Shown: positions 20,542 through 30,297 of the stretch, one piece after another
Layout: every line of letters starts with the position of its first letter
Numbering within the stretch: position 1 is the first letter of the stretch
Source: JACKBK01 sp963707275
GTDB taxonomy: Bacteria; Chloroflexota; Anaerolineae; JAAEKA01
Length of the DNA: 64,000 nt
Direction: 5' to 3'
NCBI GenBank assembly: GCA_963707275.1
Contig: CAVPPH010000002.1
Coordinates: forward strand, 1-64,000
Program-made: the position numbers and the translations under genes
The notes under the pieces: generated by a model
Seen by the model: only the letters and a program-made list of their open reading frames with translations
The model's database searches: none
What the model was told of the DNA's origin: nothing

Positions 20542-21131
20542 GTGGCGTCCGGGAAGTTGATCAGCGGCGTGTTGCGGACGGCGCGGACGCGGTTTCTGAG
20601 GTGCTGTTGAGCGCGGACCAGATCCAGCGGCGCGTTGCGGAGCTTGGCGCGGCGATTTCGGCCGATTATGCCGGGCTGGATCCGCTGCTGGTGGGCGTGC
20701 TGCGCGGCGTGACGCTGTTCATGGCGGACCTGGTGCGCACGGTTAGCATCCCGCTTCAGATCGACTTTCTGGCGATCACCAGCTACGGCGCGCGGGCCGA
20801 GTCCGGCGTGCAGCGTCCGGTGCGCATCACCAAGGACCTGGAGATCGACATCGCGGGCCGGCACGTGCTGTTCGTCGAGGACATGGTGGACACCGGGTTG
20901 TCGCTGAACTACATGCTGCGCCTGCTGCGCGATCGCCAGCCGGCCAGCCTGCATGTTTGCACCATGTTCAACAAGCCGCGGCTGCGGCTGTTCAACCTGC
21001 CGCTGCGCTACGTCGGCTTCGAGCTGCCCGACCGCTATGTGGTCGGCTACGGCCTGGACTACCGCCAGTTGTATCGCAATCTGCCGTACGTCGGTGTGCT
21101 TTCGGCTGGCGTGTTGCTCTCGGGTGATTGA
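20538..21131 (+). CDS. hpt: Hypoxanthine (guanine) phosphoribosyltransferase
   Basis: Salvages hypoxanthine or guanine to IMP or GMP with PRPP. The frame is intact, 197 residues. The PRPP-binding loop HVLFVEDMVDTGLSLNYMLR is near residues 113-132; LLVGVLRGVTLFMADLVRTV holds the pyrophosphate-binding region and PLRYVGFELPDRYVVGYGLD the metal/base-binding end. The ATG overlaps the preceding TGA (ATGA), so its translation depends on the nuclease-like gene. The first 22 residues precede the conserved domain, as expected if this was once fused to the upstream protein. Confidence 0.92.
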   Translation: MSGVREVDQRRVADGADAVSEVLLSADQIQRRVAELGAAISADYAGLDPLLVGVLRGVTLFMADLVRTVSIPLQIDFLAITSYGARAESGVQRPVRITKDLEIDIAGRHVLFVEDMVDTGLSLNYMLRLLRDRQPASLHVCTMFNKPRLRLFNLPLRYVGFELPDRYVVGYGLDYRQLYRNLPYVGVLSAGVLLSGD

Positions 21132-21252
21132 TTCCGGTCGCATGTATACAGAAAACTGTGTATTCAAAACCGGTTGCAGGAGCGACTGGACTGGTCGGAG
21201 ACCGGCCAGAGCGTCAGCGCCGTTTGAATGCACCCAACAGAAAAGGGCTGAT

Positions 21253-22263
21253 ATGAAACTGGACGTAGCACTGATGACCACTGGATTGCGTGAAGCGGCG
21301 GAGCTGGCGCAGGCTGCCGAGTCGCTGGGCTTCGACACGCTCTGGACCAGCGAGACGCAGCACGACCCCTTCCTGCCGCTGGGCGTCGCTGCGCTGAACA
21401 CGGAGCGCATCGGCCTGGGCACGGCCATCGCGGTCGCCTTTGCCCGCAACCCGGCCTCGACCGCCTACCTGGCGTGGGACTTGCAGGCCGCCTCCAAGGG
21501 GCGCTTCATTCTCGGCCTGGGCACGCAGGTGCAGGCGCACATCGAACGGCGCTTCGGCATGCCGTGGGGACCGCCCGCCGCCCGCCTGCGTGAGTTCATC
21601 CTGGCCATGCGCGCCGTCTGGAAGTCGTGGCAGACCGGCGGCCGGCTCAACTTCCGCGGCGAGTTCTACAAGCTGACGCTGATGGCGCCCTTTTTCAGCC
21701 CCGGCCCCATCGACCAGCCGCAGATACCCGTCTACATCGCCGCGGTCAACGCGCAGATGTGCCAACTGGCCGGCGAGCTGTGCCAGGGCCTGCACGTCCA
21801 CCCCTTCCACACCACCCGCTACCTGCGCGAGCAGATCATGCCCAACGTGCAGGACGGCCTGGCGAAGTCAGGACGCAAACGCAGCGACCTCGCGCTGTCC
21901 AGCAGCGTCTTCGTTATCACCGGCGAGACGGCTGAGGAGATGGCCCGGATGCGCGAGGAGATCCGCAGCCAGGTGTCGTTCTACGCGTCGACGCCCAGCT
22001 ACAGCAAGGTGATGGAACTGCACGGCTGGGGCGACATCCGCGAGCGGCTGAGCAGCCTGGCGATCCGCCAGCGCTGGAGCGAGATGCCCGCGCTGATCAG
22101 CGACGACATCCTGGCCCAGTTCGCGGTCGAGGGCCATCCCGAAGAACTCCCCTATCTCGTGAAAATGCGTTACGTCGGCCTGCTGGACCGGGTGACGTTC
22201 TATCTCCCCTTCGATCCGCGCCGCGAGCGCCTGTGGCGGATGTGGGTGAAAGCGTTCAATTGA
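21253..22263 (+). CDS. Luciferase-like (LLM) F420-type oxidoreductase
   Basis: Intact 336-residue TIM barrel of the luciferase-like monooxygenase superfamily, in the F420-dependent oxidoreductase group; the substrate is unknown. It opens MKLDVALMTTGLREAAELAQ, then LGFDTLWTSETQHDPFLPLG, RIGLGTAIAVAFARNPASTA and QAASKGRFILGLGTQVQAHI, the cofactor-binding barrel strands. IPVYIAAVNAQMCQLAGELC follows. The ATG at 21253 is the first in frame with the conserved start; the upstream codons look non-coding. It stands alone, 121 bases after hpt. Confidence 0.85.
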   Translation: MKLDVALMTTGLREAAELAQAAESLGFDTLWTSETQHDPFLPLGVAALNTERIGLGTAIAVAFARNPASTAYLAWDLQAASKGRFILGLGTQVQAHIERRFGMPWGPPAARLREFILAMRAVWKSWQTGGRLNFRGEFYKLTLMAPFFSPGPIDQPQIPVYIAAVNAQMCQLAGELCQGLHVHPFHTTRYLREQIMPNVQDGLAKSGRKRSDLALSSSVFVITGETAEEMARMREEIRSQVSFYASTPSYSKVMELHGWGDIRERLSSLAIRQRWSEMPALISDDILAQFAVEGHPEELPYLVKMRYVGLLDRVTFYLPFDPRRERLWRMWVKAFN

Positions 22264-22379
22264 ATGCCAAGGTGTATCCGATCCATGCTGATAACTTCGC
22301 AAAATCGGCAGCTTGTGGCACAATGGCCTGGACACCAGACTATTGAAGAGATTACCGGTCCACCGTCTCAGGAGCCACC

Positions 22380-22673
22380 ATGTCTGCATCTCACGTAACC
22401 GTATCAACCCAGATTCCGCAAGACGTGTTTCAAGTCCTGCAAGCCCAGGGCCTGTATCGTGACGCCCTTGCTGCACGTTCACAGGAGTTGTTGGCTGTGC
22501 GATTCTATCAGGATCGCGTATTGTCGTTGGGCAAGGCGGCCAGGCTGGCAGGCATGGGCAAGCAACAGTTCATCGACTTCCTATCGACAAACCAAGTGTC
22601 TGTGATCAACCTGACCGAGGACGAGTTTGCCGCCGAGATCGAGACTGTTAACTCTCTTGCAGCGGAGAGCTAG
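22380..22673 (+). CDS. UPF0175-family antitoxin
   Basis: A 97-residue protein. VTVSTQIPQDVFQVLQAQGL and LGKAARLAGMGKQQFIDFLS place it in UPF0175, helix-turn-helix-like small proteins that pair with DUF3368 PIN toxins. The ATG follows GGAGCC. It is immediately followed by the PIN protein gene (two bases apart). The protein likely binds the toxin and its own promoter, by analogy with the family. Confidence 0.85.
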   Translation: MSASHVTVSTQIPQDVFQVLQAQGLYRDALAARSQELLAVRFYQDRVLSLGKAARLAGMGKQQFIDFLSTNQVSVINLTEDEFAAEIETVNSLAAES

Positions 22674-22675
22674 TT

Positions 22676-23161
22676 TTGATCGTCATTGCCGACGCGACGC
22701 CGCTCATTGGGCTTGCCAGGATCAATCACTTATGGTTGCTCCCAGAACTGTTCGAAGAGATCGTCGTCCCTCAGGCGGTTTATGTCGAAGTTGCCGGTGT
22801 AGACTCAGAGCTGACAGGGGCTGTTGAGCTGCGGACGGCCTTTTGGCTGCGAAGACAAACGTTGGCAGATCGGTCAAATGTTGACTATTTGCGTGCAGAC
22901 CTCGATCCAGGCGAGGCAGAAGTCCTTGTGTTGGCTCATGAATTGAACGCCGATCTGGTCCTGCTAGACGAAACCAAAGCGCGACTCGCCGCCGAAATGC
23001 TGGGCCTGCGGTTCATTGGCACCATTGGTGTGTTGCTATTGGCCAAGCGTAAAGGCAAGGTAGTTGCTCTGAGGCCGCTGCTGGACGATCTGCGAGCCGA
23101 ACGGTTCTATATTAGCACGAAACTGTATGAGATGACCCTACAGTCGGTTGGGGAAATGTAA
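22676..23161 (+). CDS. PIN-domain (DUF3368) ribonuclease toxin
   Basis: PIN toxins cut RNA with a cluster of acidic residues. It starts at TTG (22676), only two bases after the antitoxin stop, with GGAG about nine bases upstream. Acidic residues visible: Asp in MIVIADATPLIGLARI, Glu in AVYVEVAG, Asp/Glu in LDPGEAEVLVLAHELNADLV and Asp in LLDETKARLAAEMLGL. The family ending IGVLLLAKRKGKVVALRPLL is present. 161 residues, intact. Confidence 0.88.
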   Translation: MIVIADATPLIGLARINHLWLLPELFEEIVVPQAVYVEVAGVDSELTGAVELRTAFWLRRQTLADRSNVDYLRADLDPGEAEVLVLAHELNADLVLLDETKARLAAEMLGLRFIGTIGVLLLAKRKGKVVALRPLLDDLRAERFYISTKLYEMTLQSVGEM

Positions 23162-23173
23162 GCAGCTTACTCG

Positions 23174-24082
23174 CTAGGCCTCGCTCCGCCGTTTCAACGC
23201 AACCGCAATCTGCGCGCCGACGCGTACGTTGTTCTCCAGCAGCGCCAGGTTGGCGCGCAGGCTGCGCTCACCGGTCAGTTGGACGATGCGCGCCAGCAGG
23301 AACGGGGTGATCTCCTTGCCGCGCACGCCCTGCGCGTCGGCCTCAGCCAGCGCCTGCTCGATGGCTGCATTGGCCTCGGCGGCCGGCAGTTCGAACTCCT
23401 CCGGCACCGGCGCGCAGATCAGCACGCCGCCGGGCAACCCCAGTTTGCGCTTGGCCTCGATGATGGCCGCGGCTTCCTCCGGCGTATCGACCCGCACATC
23501 GACCGGCAGGCCGCTGCGCCGCGTGTAGAAGGCCGGGAACTCGTCCGTGCCGTAGCCGACCACCGGCACCCCCCACGTTTCCAGCCACTCCAGCGTCGCC
23601 GGCAGGTCGAGAATCGCCTTGGCGCCGGCACACACCACGGCCACCGGCGTCTGCGCCAGTTCGGGCAAATCGGCCGATACGTCCGCTGCAATCCCGCCAC
23701 CTGTCCCTTCAACTCCACTTCGCTCCGGGACTGCGTGCAATCTATGCACCCCGCCGATGCCGCCCGTGCTGAAGACGCGGATGCCATGTTGCGCGGCGAT
23801 CCACATCGTCGTGGCGACGGTGGTCGCGCCGGTCCAGCCGCGTGCGACAGCGATGGGCAGGTCGCGGCGTGAGAGCTTGCGCACGGCTGACGTGCTGGCC
23901 AGATATTCCAATTCCTCCGGCGACAGTCCGGCACGCAACTGGCCGTCGATCACAGCCACGGTCCGCGGCTCGGCGCCGGATTCGCGCGCAATTGCCTCCA
24001 GCCGGCGGGCAGTCTCCAGATTCTGCGGATAGGGCAGGCCGTGAGAAATGAGGGTCGATTCGAGAGCGAGTAAGGCGGTCAT
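23174..24082 (-). CDS. psuG: Pseudouridine-5'-phosphate glycosidase with small in-frame insertion
   Basis: Splits pseudouridine 5'-phosphate reversibly into uracil and ribose 5-phosphate. Intact, 302 residues. Catalytic Glu8 is in LALESTLISHGLPYPQNLET. RKLSRRDLPIAVARGWTGAT carries a conserved Lys. VFSTGGIGGVHR is the phosphate site, VCAGAKAILDLPATLEWLET carries the second Lys, and the end has ENNVRVGAQIAVAL. Between VHR and DVSADL, where the family normally has a short loop, there is HAVPERSGVEGTGGGIAA, from a palindromic insert at 23703-23731. The ATG overlaps the stop of the glycosyltransferase gene by four bases (ATGA). No psuK lies nearby, but a PfkB kinase is at 43568. Confidence 0.92.
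   Translation of the reverse strand: MTALLALESTLISHGLPYPQNLETARRLEAIARESGAEPRTVAVIDGQLRAGLSPEELEYLASTSAVRKLSRRDLPIAVARGWTGATTVATTMWIAAQHGIRVFSTGGIGGVHRLHAVPERSGVEGTGGGIAADVSADLPELAQTPVAVVCAGAKAILDLPATLEWLETWGVPVVGYGTDEFPAFYTRRSGLPVDVRVDTPEEAAAIIEAKRKLGLPGGVLICAPVPEEFELPAAEANAAIEQALAEADAQGVRGKEITPFLLARIVQLTGERSLRANLALLENNVRVGAQIAVALKRRSEA
23703..23731. repeat. Small palindromic insert (PERS-VEG type) within psuG
   Basis: Arms GTCCC and GGGAC enclose a core read on the minus strand as GGAGCGAAGTGGAG. It resembles the common bacterial interspersed element whose translation contains PE-x-x-x-VEG. It is in frame within a loop of PsuG. Confidence 0.65.
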
Positions 24083-25222
24083 AAGTCTTCCTTGAAGAGC
24101 AGGTTAGCGATCTGACGCGCAACCGTCTGCCAGTTTCGGCGCGAGTCGTTGGGCAGATCAGTAGGTTGGGCCAAGCCTTGAGTCAGGCCGGCCGCGATGG
24201 CTACCACATCTTCCGGGTCAACCAGAATCGCGCCGGGCGCGGCCTCGGGCAGCGAGGAACGGTTGGATGTGAGTACTGGCGTACCACAGGCAGCAGCTTC
24301 GGCGGCAGGCAGCCCGAAGCCTTCGTACAGTGACGGAAAGGCGAACAGACTGGCCAGGCTGTACAGCGTCGGCTTGTCGGCCTCGTCTACCCAGCCGGTG
24401 AAGTGGACCAGATCGGTGATCCCTTCGTCGATCAGAGACTCGTCGCGGATCGGGGGTGAAAGGCGTGTCAGCCGCGGGAAGCTTGCCGGCGATGACGAGA
24501 TGTGGTACCGCAGAGTTGCCAACTTTTCCGAAAGTTGGCAACTCTTGTCGACTCCAGCGCGCATACGCCTGCACCAGTCGCGGCACGTTCTTGCGCACGT
24601 CGAAACCGCCCAGGTAGAGGATGAAGCGTTCTGGCAACGCGTATTTCTGGCGCACCCGCGTCAGTTCGGCGGGGTCGGTCACCGGTTGAAAGCTTTCATC
24701 GGCGGCCAGCAGGACGGCGTGAACCCGTTCCGGCGCGATACCGAGGTGTTCGACGATATCGCGCCGGCTGGCCTGGCTGTCGGTGAGCGACGAGGTCAGC
24801 CCGGCGGGCCGTCTGGCTGACCAGCCAGGTATAGCCGCGCTGCAAGCTGCCGCCGCGGTATTCAGGCAGCAGCAGCGGGATGATGTCGTGGACGGTGACG
24901 GCTGTCTGGCATGGCAGCCGCCAGGGGGATCCCCAGTACGGCACGAGAGCGACATCTGCGGCAAGCCGGCGGCAGATGCGCGGAAAGGTCACCTGCTCGA
25001 ACCACAGTTTGGCAAGATTCTGCACTGAGCCTGCGCGCTGCTGGCTGGTGCAATGATCACCTGCCAGCCCGCCGGCGCGTCGATCTCGCTGGCCGAGGAG
25101 AGCACCAGTGTGAAGCGATGGTCGGGGGCGATCGCGGGCAGGTGTTCCGCCAGGCCGTGCAGATACTGCCCCGACCCGGTGTTCATCTGCCCCCAAAACC
25201 AGCCGTTGACGACGACGTTCAT
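24079..25222 (-). CDS. Glycosyltransferase GT4 (mannosyltransferase-like) with hairpin insertion, frameshifted
   Basis: A GT4-type transferase. Start MNVVVNGWFWGQMNTGSGQY at 25222. Next come LWFEQVTFPRICRRLAADVA, VTVHDIIPLLLPEYRGGSLQ, GIAPERVHAVLLAADESFQP and ALPERFILYLGGFDVRKNVP, then LVHFTGWVDEADKPTLYSLA and SLFAFPSLYEGFGLPAAEAA, the E-x7-E donor motif. Frame changes lie near 25020, 24800, 24480. A 34-base perfect hairpin (24512-24545) is in frame between LVQAYARWSR and VPHLVIAGKL, encoding QELPTFGKVGNSA. The end overlaps psuG. It follows galE on the same strand, 55 bases away. Confidence 0.85.
24512..24545. repeat. Perfect hairpin element inside a glycosyltransferase gene
   Basis: Arms AGAGTTGCCAACTTT (24512-24526) and its exact complement (24531-24545) flank loop TCCG. 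Its plan (AGA-arm, AAC-TTT centre, TCT end) matches the twin terminators at 32547-32630. Confidence 0.85.
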
Positions 25223-25276
25223 TGGATGCACTATGCTCGGCAAGTCGGTCGGGGCGCGAGGATCGCCCCTGATTTC

Positions 25277-26216
25277 CTACCGCTCGCTGCCCGTTCCCTC
25301 GACCACCCGAAAATACTCCACCGTCCGCCGCAACCCGTCTTCCACCGAAACTGTCGGCTGCCAGCCCAGTCCCTCCTGCGCCTTGCTGGTGTCCAGGACG
25401 ATGCGGAACACCTCGCCCAGCTTGGCCGGCCCGTAGTGGGCGTCCTGATCGTAGCCGGATGCCTGCTTCAGCAGCGCGAAGATGGTGTTGATGTCGGTCG
25501 CTGTGCCGTTGCCGATGTTGTAGATGCCGCTGCCGCGTGTCGCCGCGGCCAGGTTGGCCCGCGCCACATCGCCGACGTAGACGAAATCGCGCTGCTGCTC
25601 GCCCGATCCGTGGATGGTACACGGCTCGCCGGCCAGCATCCGTCCTGTGAAGATGGCGACCACGCCCGCCTCGCCGTGCGGGTCCTGGCGCGGGCCGTAG
25701 ACGTTGGCATAGCGCAGCGTTACGTTGTCCAGGCCGTAGGCGTGGCGGTAGATGAACAGGTAGTGCTCGACGGTGTGCTTGCTGGCGCCGTAGCAGTCCA
25801 GCGGGTTGACCGGGTGCGCCTCGTCGACCGGCATCGTCTCCGGTTCGCCGTAGGCTGCGCCGCCGGTCGAGGCGTAGATGAACTTGCTTCACGCCGTGGC
25901 GGCGGGCCGCTTCCAGCAGGTTGATGGAGCCGATGATGTTGACCTCGGCGTAGAGGGCCGGCTCGCGCATCGAGGCGCGCACGTCGGCCAGCGCGGCCTG
26001 GTGGCAGACGACCTCCGGCCGCACCGCGGCGAAGACGCGCTCAAGTCCCTGTGGGTCGCGGATGTCGGCCTGGTAGAGCGTCGCGGCCGGGTTGATATTG
26101 GTCAGCTTGCCGGTGCTGAGGTTGTCCAGCACCGACACCTCGTGGCCCGCGGCGAGGTAAGCGTCGACCACGTGAGATCCAATGAACCCGGCGCCGCCGG
26201 TAACAAGAACGCGCAT
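25277..26216 (-). CDS. galE: UDP-glucose 4-epimerase-like NAD-dependent sugar epimerase, frameshifted once
   Basis: Interconverts UDP-sugars for glycan synthesis. Extended SDR fold: NAD-binding VTGGAGFIGSHVVDAYLAAG at residues 5-24, VLDNLSTGKLTNI, ADIRDPQGLERVFAAVRPEV, VNIIGSINLLEAARRHGVKQ. After one frame change near 25870 come VNPLDCYGASKHTVEHYLFI (Tyr and Lys of YxxxK), NVYGPRQDPHGEAGVVAIF and YVGDVARANLAAATRGSGIY. It ends near VEYFRVVEGTGSER, about 313 residues. The ATG at 26216 follows a good GGAAAGGGA-like site. It stands between glycoside hydrolase and glycosyltransferase genes, in line with glycan work. Confidence 0.85.
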
Positions 26217-26306
26217 GAGAAAATCCCTTTCCTGTGGGTAGATGTCCTGCCAGATTACCCCAAACCCCGCGGCTCGTCAAATGAAACGGGTACAACGCAT
26301 GTTGTT

Positions 26307-26363
26307 GGTTCGTAGTAGGCGCTTCAGCGCCGTTCTGTGACGCTAAAGCGCCTACTACGAACC
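26307..26363. repeat. Dispersed hairpin element after a glycosidase gene
   Basis: Arms GGTTCGTAGTAGGCGCTT (26307-26324) and its perfect complement (26346-26363) enclose a 21-base centre containing CAGCGCC and GACGCT. It abuts the stop codon of the leftward glycosidase-like gene and may serve as its transcript end. The GTAGTAGGCGCTT palindrome type is, from memory, a dispersed element in several bacterial phyla. Confidence 0.75.
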
Positions 26364-27695
26364 TAGCCTCCACTCCCCGCGTCCCACGAAAACTGCCGCA
26401 CAAAGGGCGGAATCGCCTTGACCGCGTTGATGACATCCGTACGGTCGCCGGCGAAGCTGTCGAACCAGGCGCTGTCGTCGCCCTTATCGGACAGCAGCCA
26501 CGGGCAGAAGGCAAACAGGTAGTCGGGCAGCGGCTCGCCGTTGCTCATCACGCCGGTGCGGAACCAGTCGAACACCGCGACGTGATAATCCCGGTGCAGC
26601 GCGGCGTCGATGGCCGGGAAGTTGCGGTCGTCGGTCGCGTTCCACTTCCAGCCGCCCTCGCCGGCGATCATCGGCGGCACGAAGCCGATCGCCTCGCGCA
26701 CGACGTCCGCCTGGTTGCGAAAACCCAGCACGCCGTTGGAATCGGCGGTGTAGTCGGGCGGGTGGTTCAGGCCGTAGGGGTGTGGCACCAGGAACATGCG
26801 GTCGAACACCTGCTGGCCGCCGCGCGCCTCGATCTCAGCCAGCGCGGCCCGCAGCCAGTCGTCGCTGACAAACTGGAGACCCACGTAGCCGCCCGCGTTG
26901 TAGACCTGCTCAACTGCGTTCATCAGGTTGCCGAGAAACAGCTCCTGGTCGATCGCCTGGCCGTCCCATTCAGCGCTCAGGCTCGGCTCGTTGTAGATCT
27001 GCATGTATGGCTCGACGCCCAGCGAACGCAGCAGCTCGATGTCACGACCCCAGTCGTAGTAGCGATCGTAGGCGCGCAGCGCCTTGCGCCAGACGACCAT
27101 GATGCCCGCGTCGCGGTAACGAGGCGCGGCCTTCATCAGTTGCAACTCGTCGCCGTAGTGCACCACCGTCCAGCGCATATTCATCTCTTGCAACCGCGCG
27201 ATCTGCTGGTCGATCTGCGCCTCGTCGAAATAGGCAACCGCCATGTTATGGATGCACAGTCCGTTGTCGTTGGCGGGTCGCGGCCAAAACGGCAGCTCGA
27301 TGCCTGGCAAGTCAACCAGATTAAGCCGCGGCGGGGCAGATGTGGCAGTCTCGCCGGGCAGCGTGCTTGTCGCAGTTGATGTGGCAGCAGGCTCTGGCGT
27401 GTCAGTTAGCGGTGTTTCCCCGCCCGCGACAATCTGCGGCAGGAAGACGGAGCGGTCGCTGATCACTTCAGTGGGTTGGATGTTGGGCAGCGGTGTGTCG
27501 GCAGGCGACCGCGGTCGGAGTGGCAGGCGGGTCGGTCGGCGCGGCAAGCGTGGGTTCAGCCAACGCAGTCGCGGTATCGGTAGGCAACACCGGCGCGGGT
27601 GTCTCTGCCCGATTGCAGGCGCTGACCAGCAACGCAAGCGAGCAAAGCAGCGCCGCAAGCCGCGCTCGGCGGTTCGAAGCATTGAATAGTCTCAC
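26363..27695 (-). CDS. Lipoprotein with (beta/alpha)8 glycoside-hydrolase-like domain, frameshifted once
   Basis: Probably an exported glycosidase of clan GH-A type; the substrate is unknown. It starts at GTG 27695 with GGAGA nine bases upstream. A signal peptide and lipobox (LLCSLALLVSACNRAE) are followed by a long Thr/Pro linker. After a frame change near 27510 come VFLPQIVAGGETPL and the barrel: MRWTVVHYGDELQLMKAAPR, VEPYMQIYNEPSLSAEWDGQ (the NEP motif of the acid/base Glu), FDRMFLVPHPYGLNHPPDYT and PPMIAGEGGWKWNATDDRNF (a possible nucleophile Glu). About 444 residues. It ends at a hairpin element. Confidence 0.7.
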
Positions 27696-27761
27696 AGAAG
27701 AGTCTCCTTTCGGCTGGCCGGCATCGCTCTGATGCTCGCCAGCCTGCGCAGGTCCTCCAGT

Positions 27762-30181
27762 CTATCGCAGGATCAGGTCAACGGCCCGGCGACGCACTTG
27801 CTCGAAAACAGGCGCCGGGCCGCCGTCATGGAAGCGCAGGTCATAGACGTTCTCGGCCAGAAGGGCGTTCCCGCGCCTCAGTTCCAGCCGCAGCTCCCGA
27901 AAGCCGGCGGGCAGCGTCAACGCCAGCGGGCCGACATCGCTCGCCCCAGTGCGCGGCAGGTCACAGCGCTGGCTTTGCACAGCCACGCCGTCCAGCGACG
28001 CCGTCAACGTGCAGTCCGTCCAGCGCGTCCAGCCCGTCGTTCACCAGCCACAGCCGGCCCGCCAATCGGTCGCCGACGCCATAACTGCGCAACGGATACT
28101 CCAGGCTGACCAGCACCGGCTGCATGATGCGCCGCAACGTTTCGTAAGCCAGTTTTGGACGGCCAAAATAGTCGATCACGCTCCAGCAGATCGACGGCCA
28201 CGGCTCGTTCCACTGCCACAGCGCCAGCCCGCCGGTCTCTCCCTTGCGGCGGCGCACGTGTTCGATCAGCACCTGCAAGCCGGCGGCCTGGGCGCGCTGG
28301 CTGGCCTGAACGAAGTCATCCAGTTCCCCAATAGATGCTCGGGCCGGTCTGTGCGAAGCCACCGTGCCCGCTGGTCGTGCGACCGATGCAGGAATCTCCG
28401 AACTGCGATCGCCCCTATCCTGAAACCATTCCTTCGCTTCGCCCAAGACGTACCACTCCGCGTAGCGGAGCAGCTTGCCCAGGTCAGCGTTGTGGCGCTG
28501 CCAGCCTGCGCCCGGCGGCCAGAGTTCGTCTTCAGCCAGAAACTGGCGCAGACGACTCGGCGGCTGGCGCGGCTTGCAGGCCGAACTCGCTGACCATAGC
28601 GGCGCTTTCCTGTCGATAGGCTGCCAACGGGGCCAGGCCGTGCCACACCTGCCAGTTGTGCGAGTCACCTGCGCCGGGCGAGGCGGGTACGAAGGGGCGG
28701 TTGCCGTCCTCGGTCGCCGCTGCCTCGGCCATGACCTCGACCGCGCGGCGGTTGCGGCTGACGCTGAACTCGTTGCCGCCGCACCAGAGGAAGACGCTGG
28801 GGTGGTTGCGCAGCGCCCGCACGATGCCGGCCGCTTCCTGGCGCAGCAGTCGCTGGTAGTCAGTCGTCGCGCGGCAGGTGGTCCAGGAACACGCAGGCGA
28901 TCGGAAACTCCTGCCAGACCAGCAGCCCCAGCTCGTCGCACAGGTCGTAGAAGGCCTGTTTCTCCCGTCCGCCGCCGCCCCACACGCGCACGAAGTTGAC
29001 TCCTGAGAGCCGGCCTGCGATCAGGAGCGATTCGTAGCGTTCCCGCCCGGCCCGGCCCGGCAGCGCATCCACGGGTACCCAGTTGACGCCGCGCAGGAAG
29101 AACGGCTCGCCGTTGACGCGCACCTGCCAGTTGTCACGCGATCTCGATCCGCGCGGACGCCGAAGCGCGTGGCACGCTCTGCCAGCAGGGCGCGGTTACG
29201 CGAAATCGCCTCTTCCGTGCATAGTCGAACGCGCGCCAGGTAGAGATGCGGCACGCCGCGCTCCCACGGTTGCCAGAGGCGCGCGGCAGACAGGTCGCAT
29301 GTCAGGCGGTGCTCGCTGGCGCCGGCAGGCAGGTGCAGCAAGAACTCGAACTGCTGCGACGCATCGCTGTTGCCGTTGGCGGGTTCGATCTGCAATTCGA
29401 CGATCACGGGGTGCGGTTCGTCGCTGTCGATTGCCAGCCGCAGCGTAACGCACGCCGGTCCGCCATCTGTCGGTGGGATCGTGGGCTCGGCGTGTACGTG
29501 CAGGTCGCTGATGCTGGCGCTGCCGCAAACCAACAGCCGCGCATCGTCCCAGACTCCCATCGTGCGCAAGGGCGGCGCGAAATCCCAGCCGAAGCTCATC
29601 GGCCGCTTCAGGGTTGCCAGCCGGTCGTCGAAAGGCGGGAAGCTGTCCTGCCCCAGCGCGGCGGCGACCCGGCCCCACAGCCGCTCGCGCCGGTTGGTTG
29701 GATAGGCCGGCAAGGCGTCGCTGCCCCAGACCCGCACGGCCAGTTCAACTTCGGCGCGGCCGGCAAGCTCGCTGGGGATTTCCAGCGTCTGGCGGCTGAA
29801 CATGCCGTGATGCCGGCCCAGCTCGCGCCCGTCCACGAAGACCGCTGAGAGGGTGTCGACACCGTCGAACTCGCAGAAACGCGCGCTGACCGGGGTCAAT
29901 TGCCAGCGGCAGGCGGGCGCGATACCACCAATCGCGGCTCTCGATCCAGCGGCTGGCTTGCAGGCCATCGCCGAGAAACGGGTCGGCGATGCGCCCAGCG
30001 CCAGCAGGTCGCTGCGCACGTTGCCTGGCACGGTCGCGGGCAGCCATTCGCTCACCTGGTCGATATCGCGTCGCCGGCGTCTGGCTCACCGCGCCAGGGC
30101 CGCTGGGCCACGCTGCCGAACTGCCAGTCCAGCGAACTGAGGTCGATGATCGCGTGGCGTTGCAGGTTCTTTGGTCATCAT
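27762..30181 (-). CDS. Glycoside hydrolase family 2 (beta-mannosidase-like), frameshifted
   Basis: Probably cleaves beta-mannosides or related sugars. An N-terminal jelly roll (SEWLPATVPGNVRSDLLALG, FDGVDTLSAVFVDGRELGRH, KRPMSFGWDFAPPLRTMGVW) leads through an Ig-like domain to the barrel: MRVNGEPFFLRGVNWVPVDA, VNFVRVWGGGGREKQAFYDL, HPSVFLWCGGNEFSVSRNRR with the acid/base Glu (GGNE) and AAMVSEFGLQAAP with the nucleophile Glu. LALWQWNEPWPSICWSVIDY and a C-terminal Ig-like domain end it. At least six frame changes; about 806 residues. The ATG near 30181 is one base out of frame with the body. A Ser/Arg/Pro-rich stretch (near 28340-28410) interrupts the barrel and looks inserted. No signal peptide is visible. 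Confidence 0.8.
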
Positions 30182-30297
30182 GCGATCCATTATGCTGGCA
30201 ACTCCGCGGACGCGTCAAACCGGGCCGGCAGGTTGGGCATTTCCCTGCACCACGGTTATAATCGGCTCTATCGACTGCCGGTCGGTAGGAAGAACCT

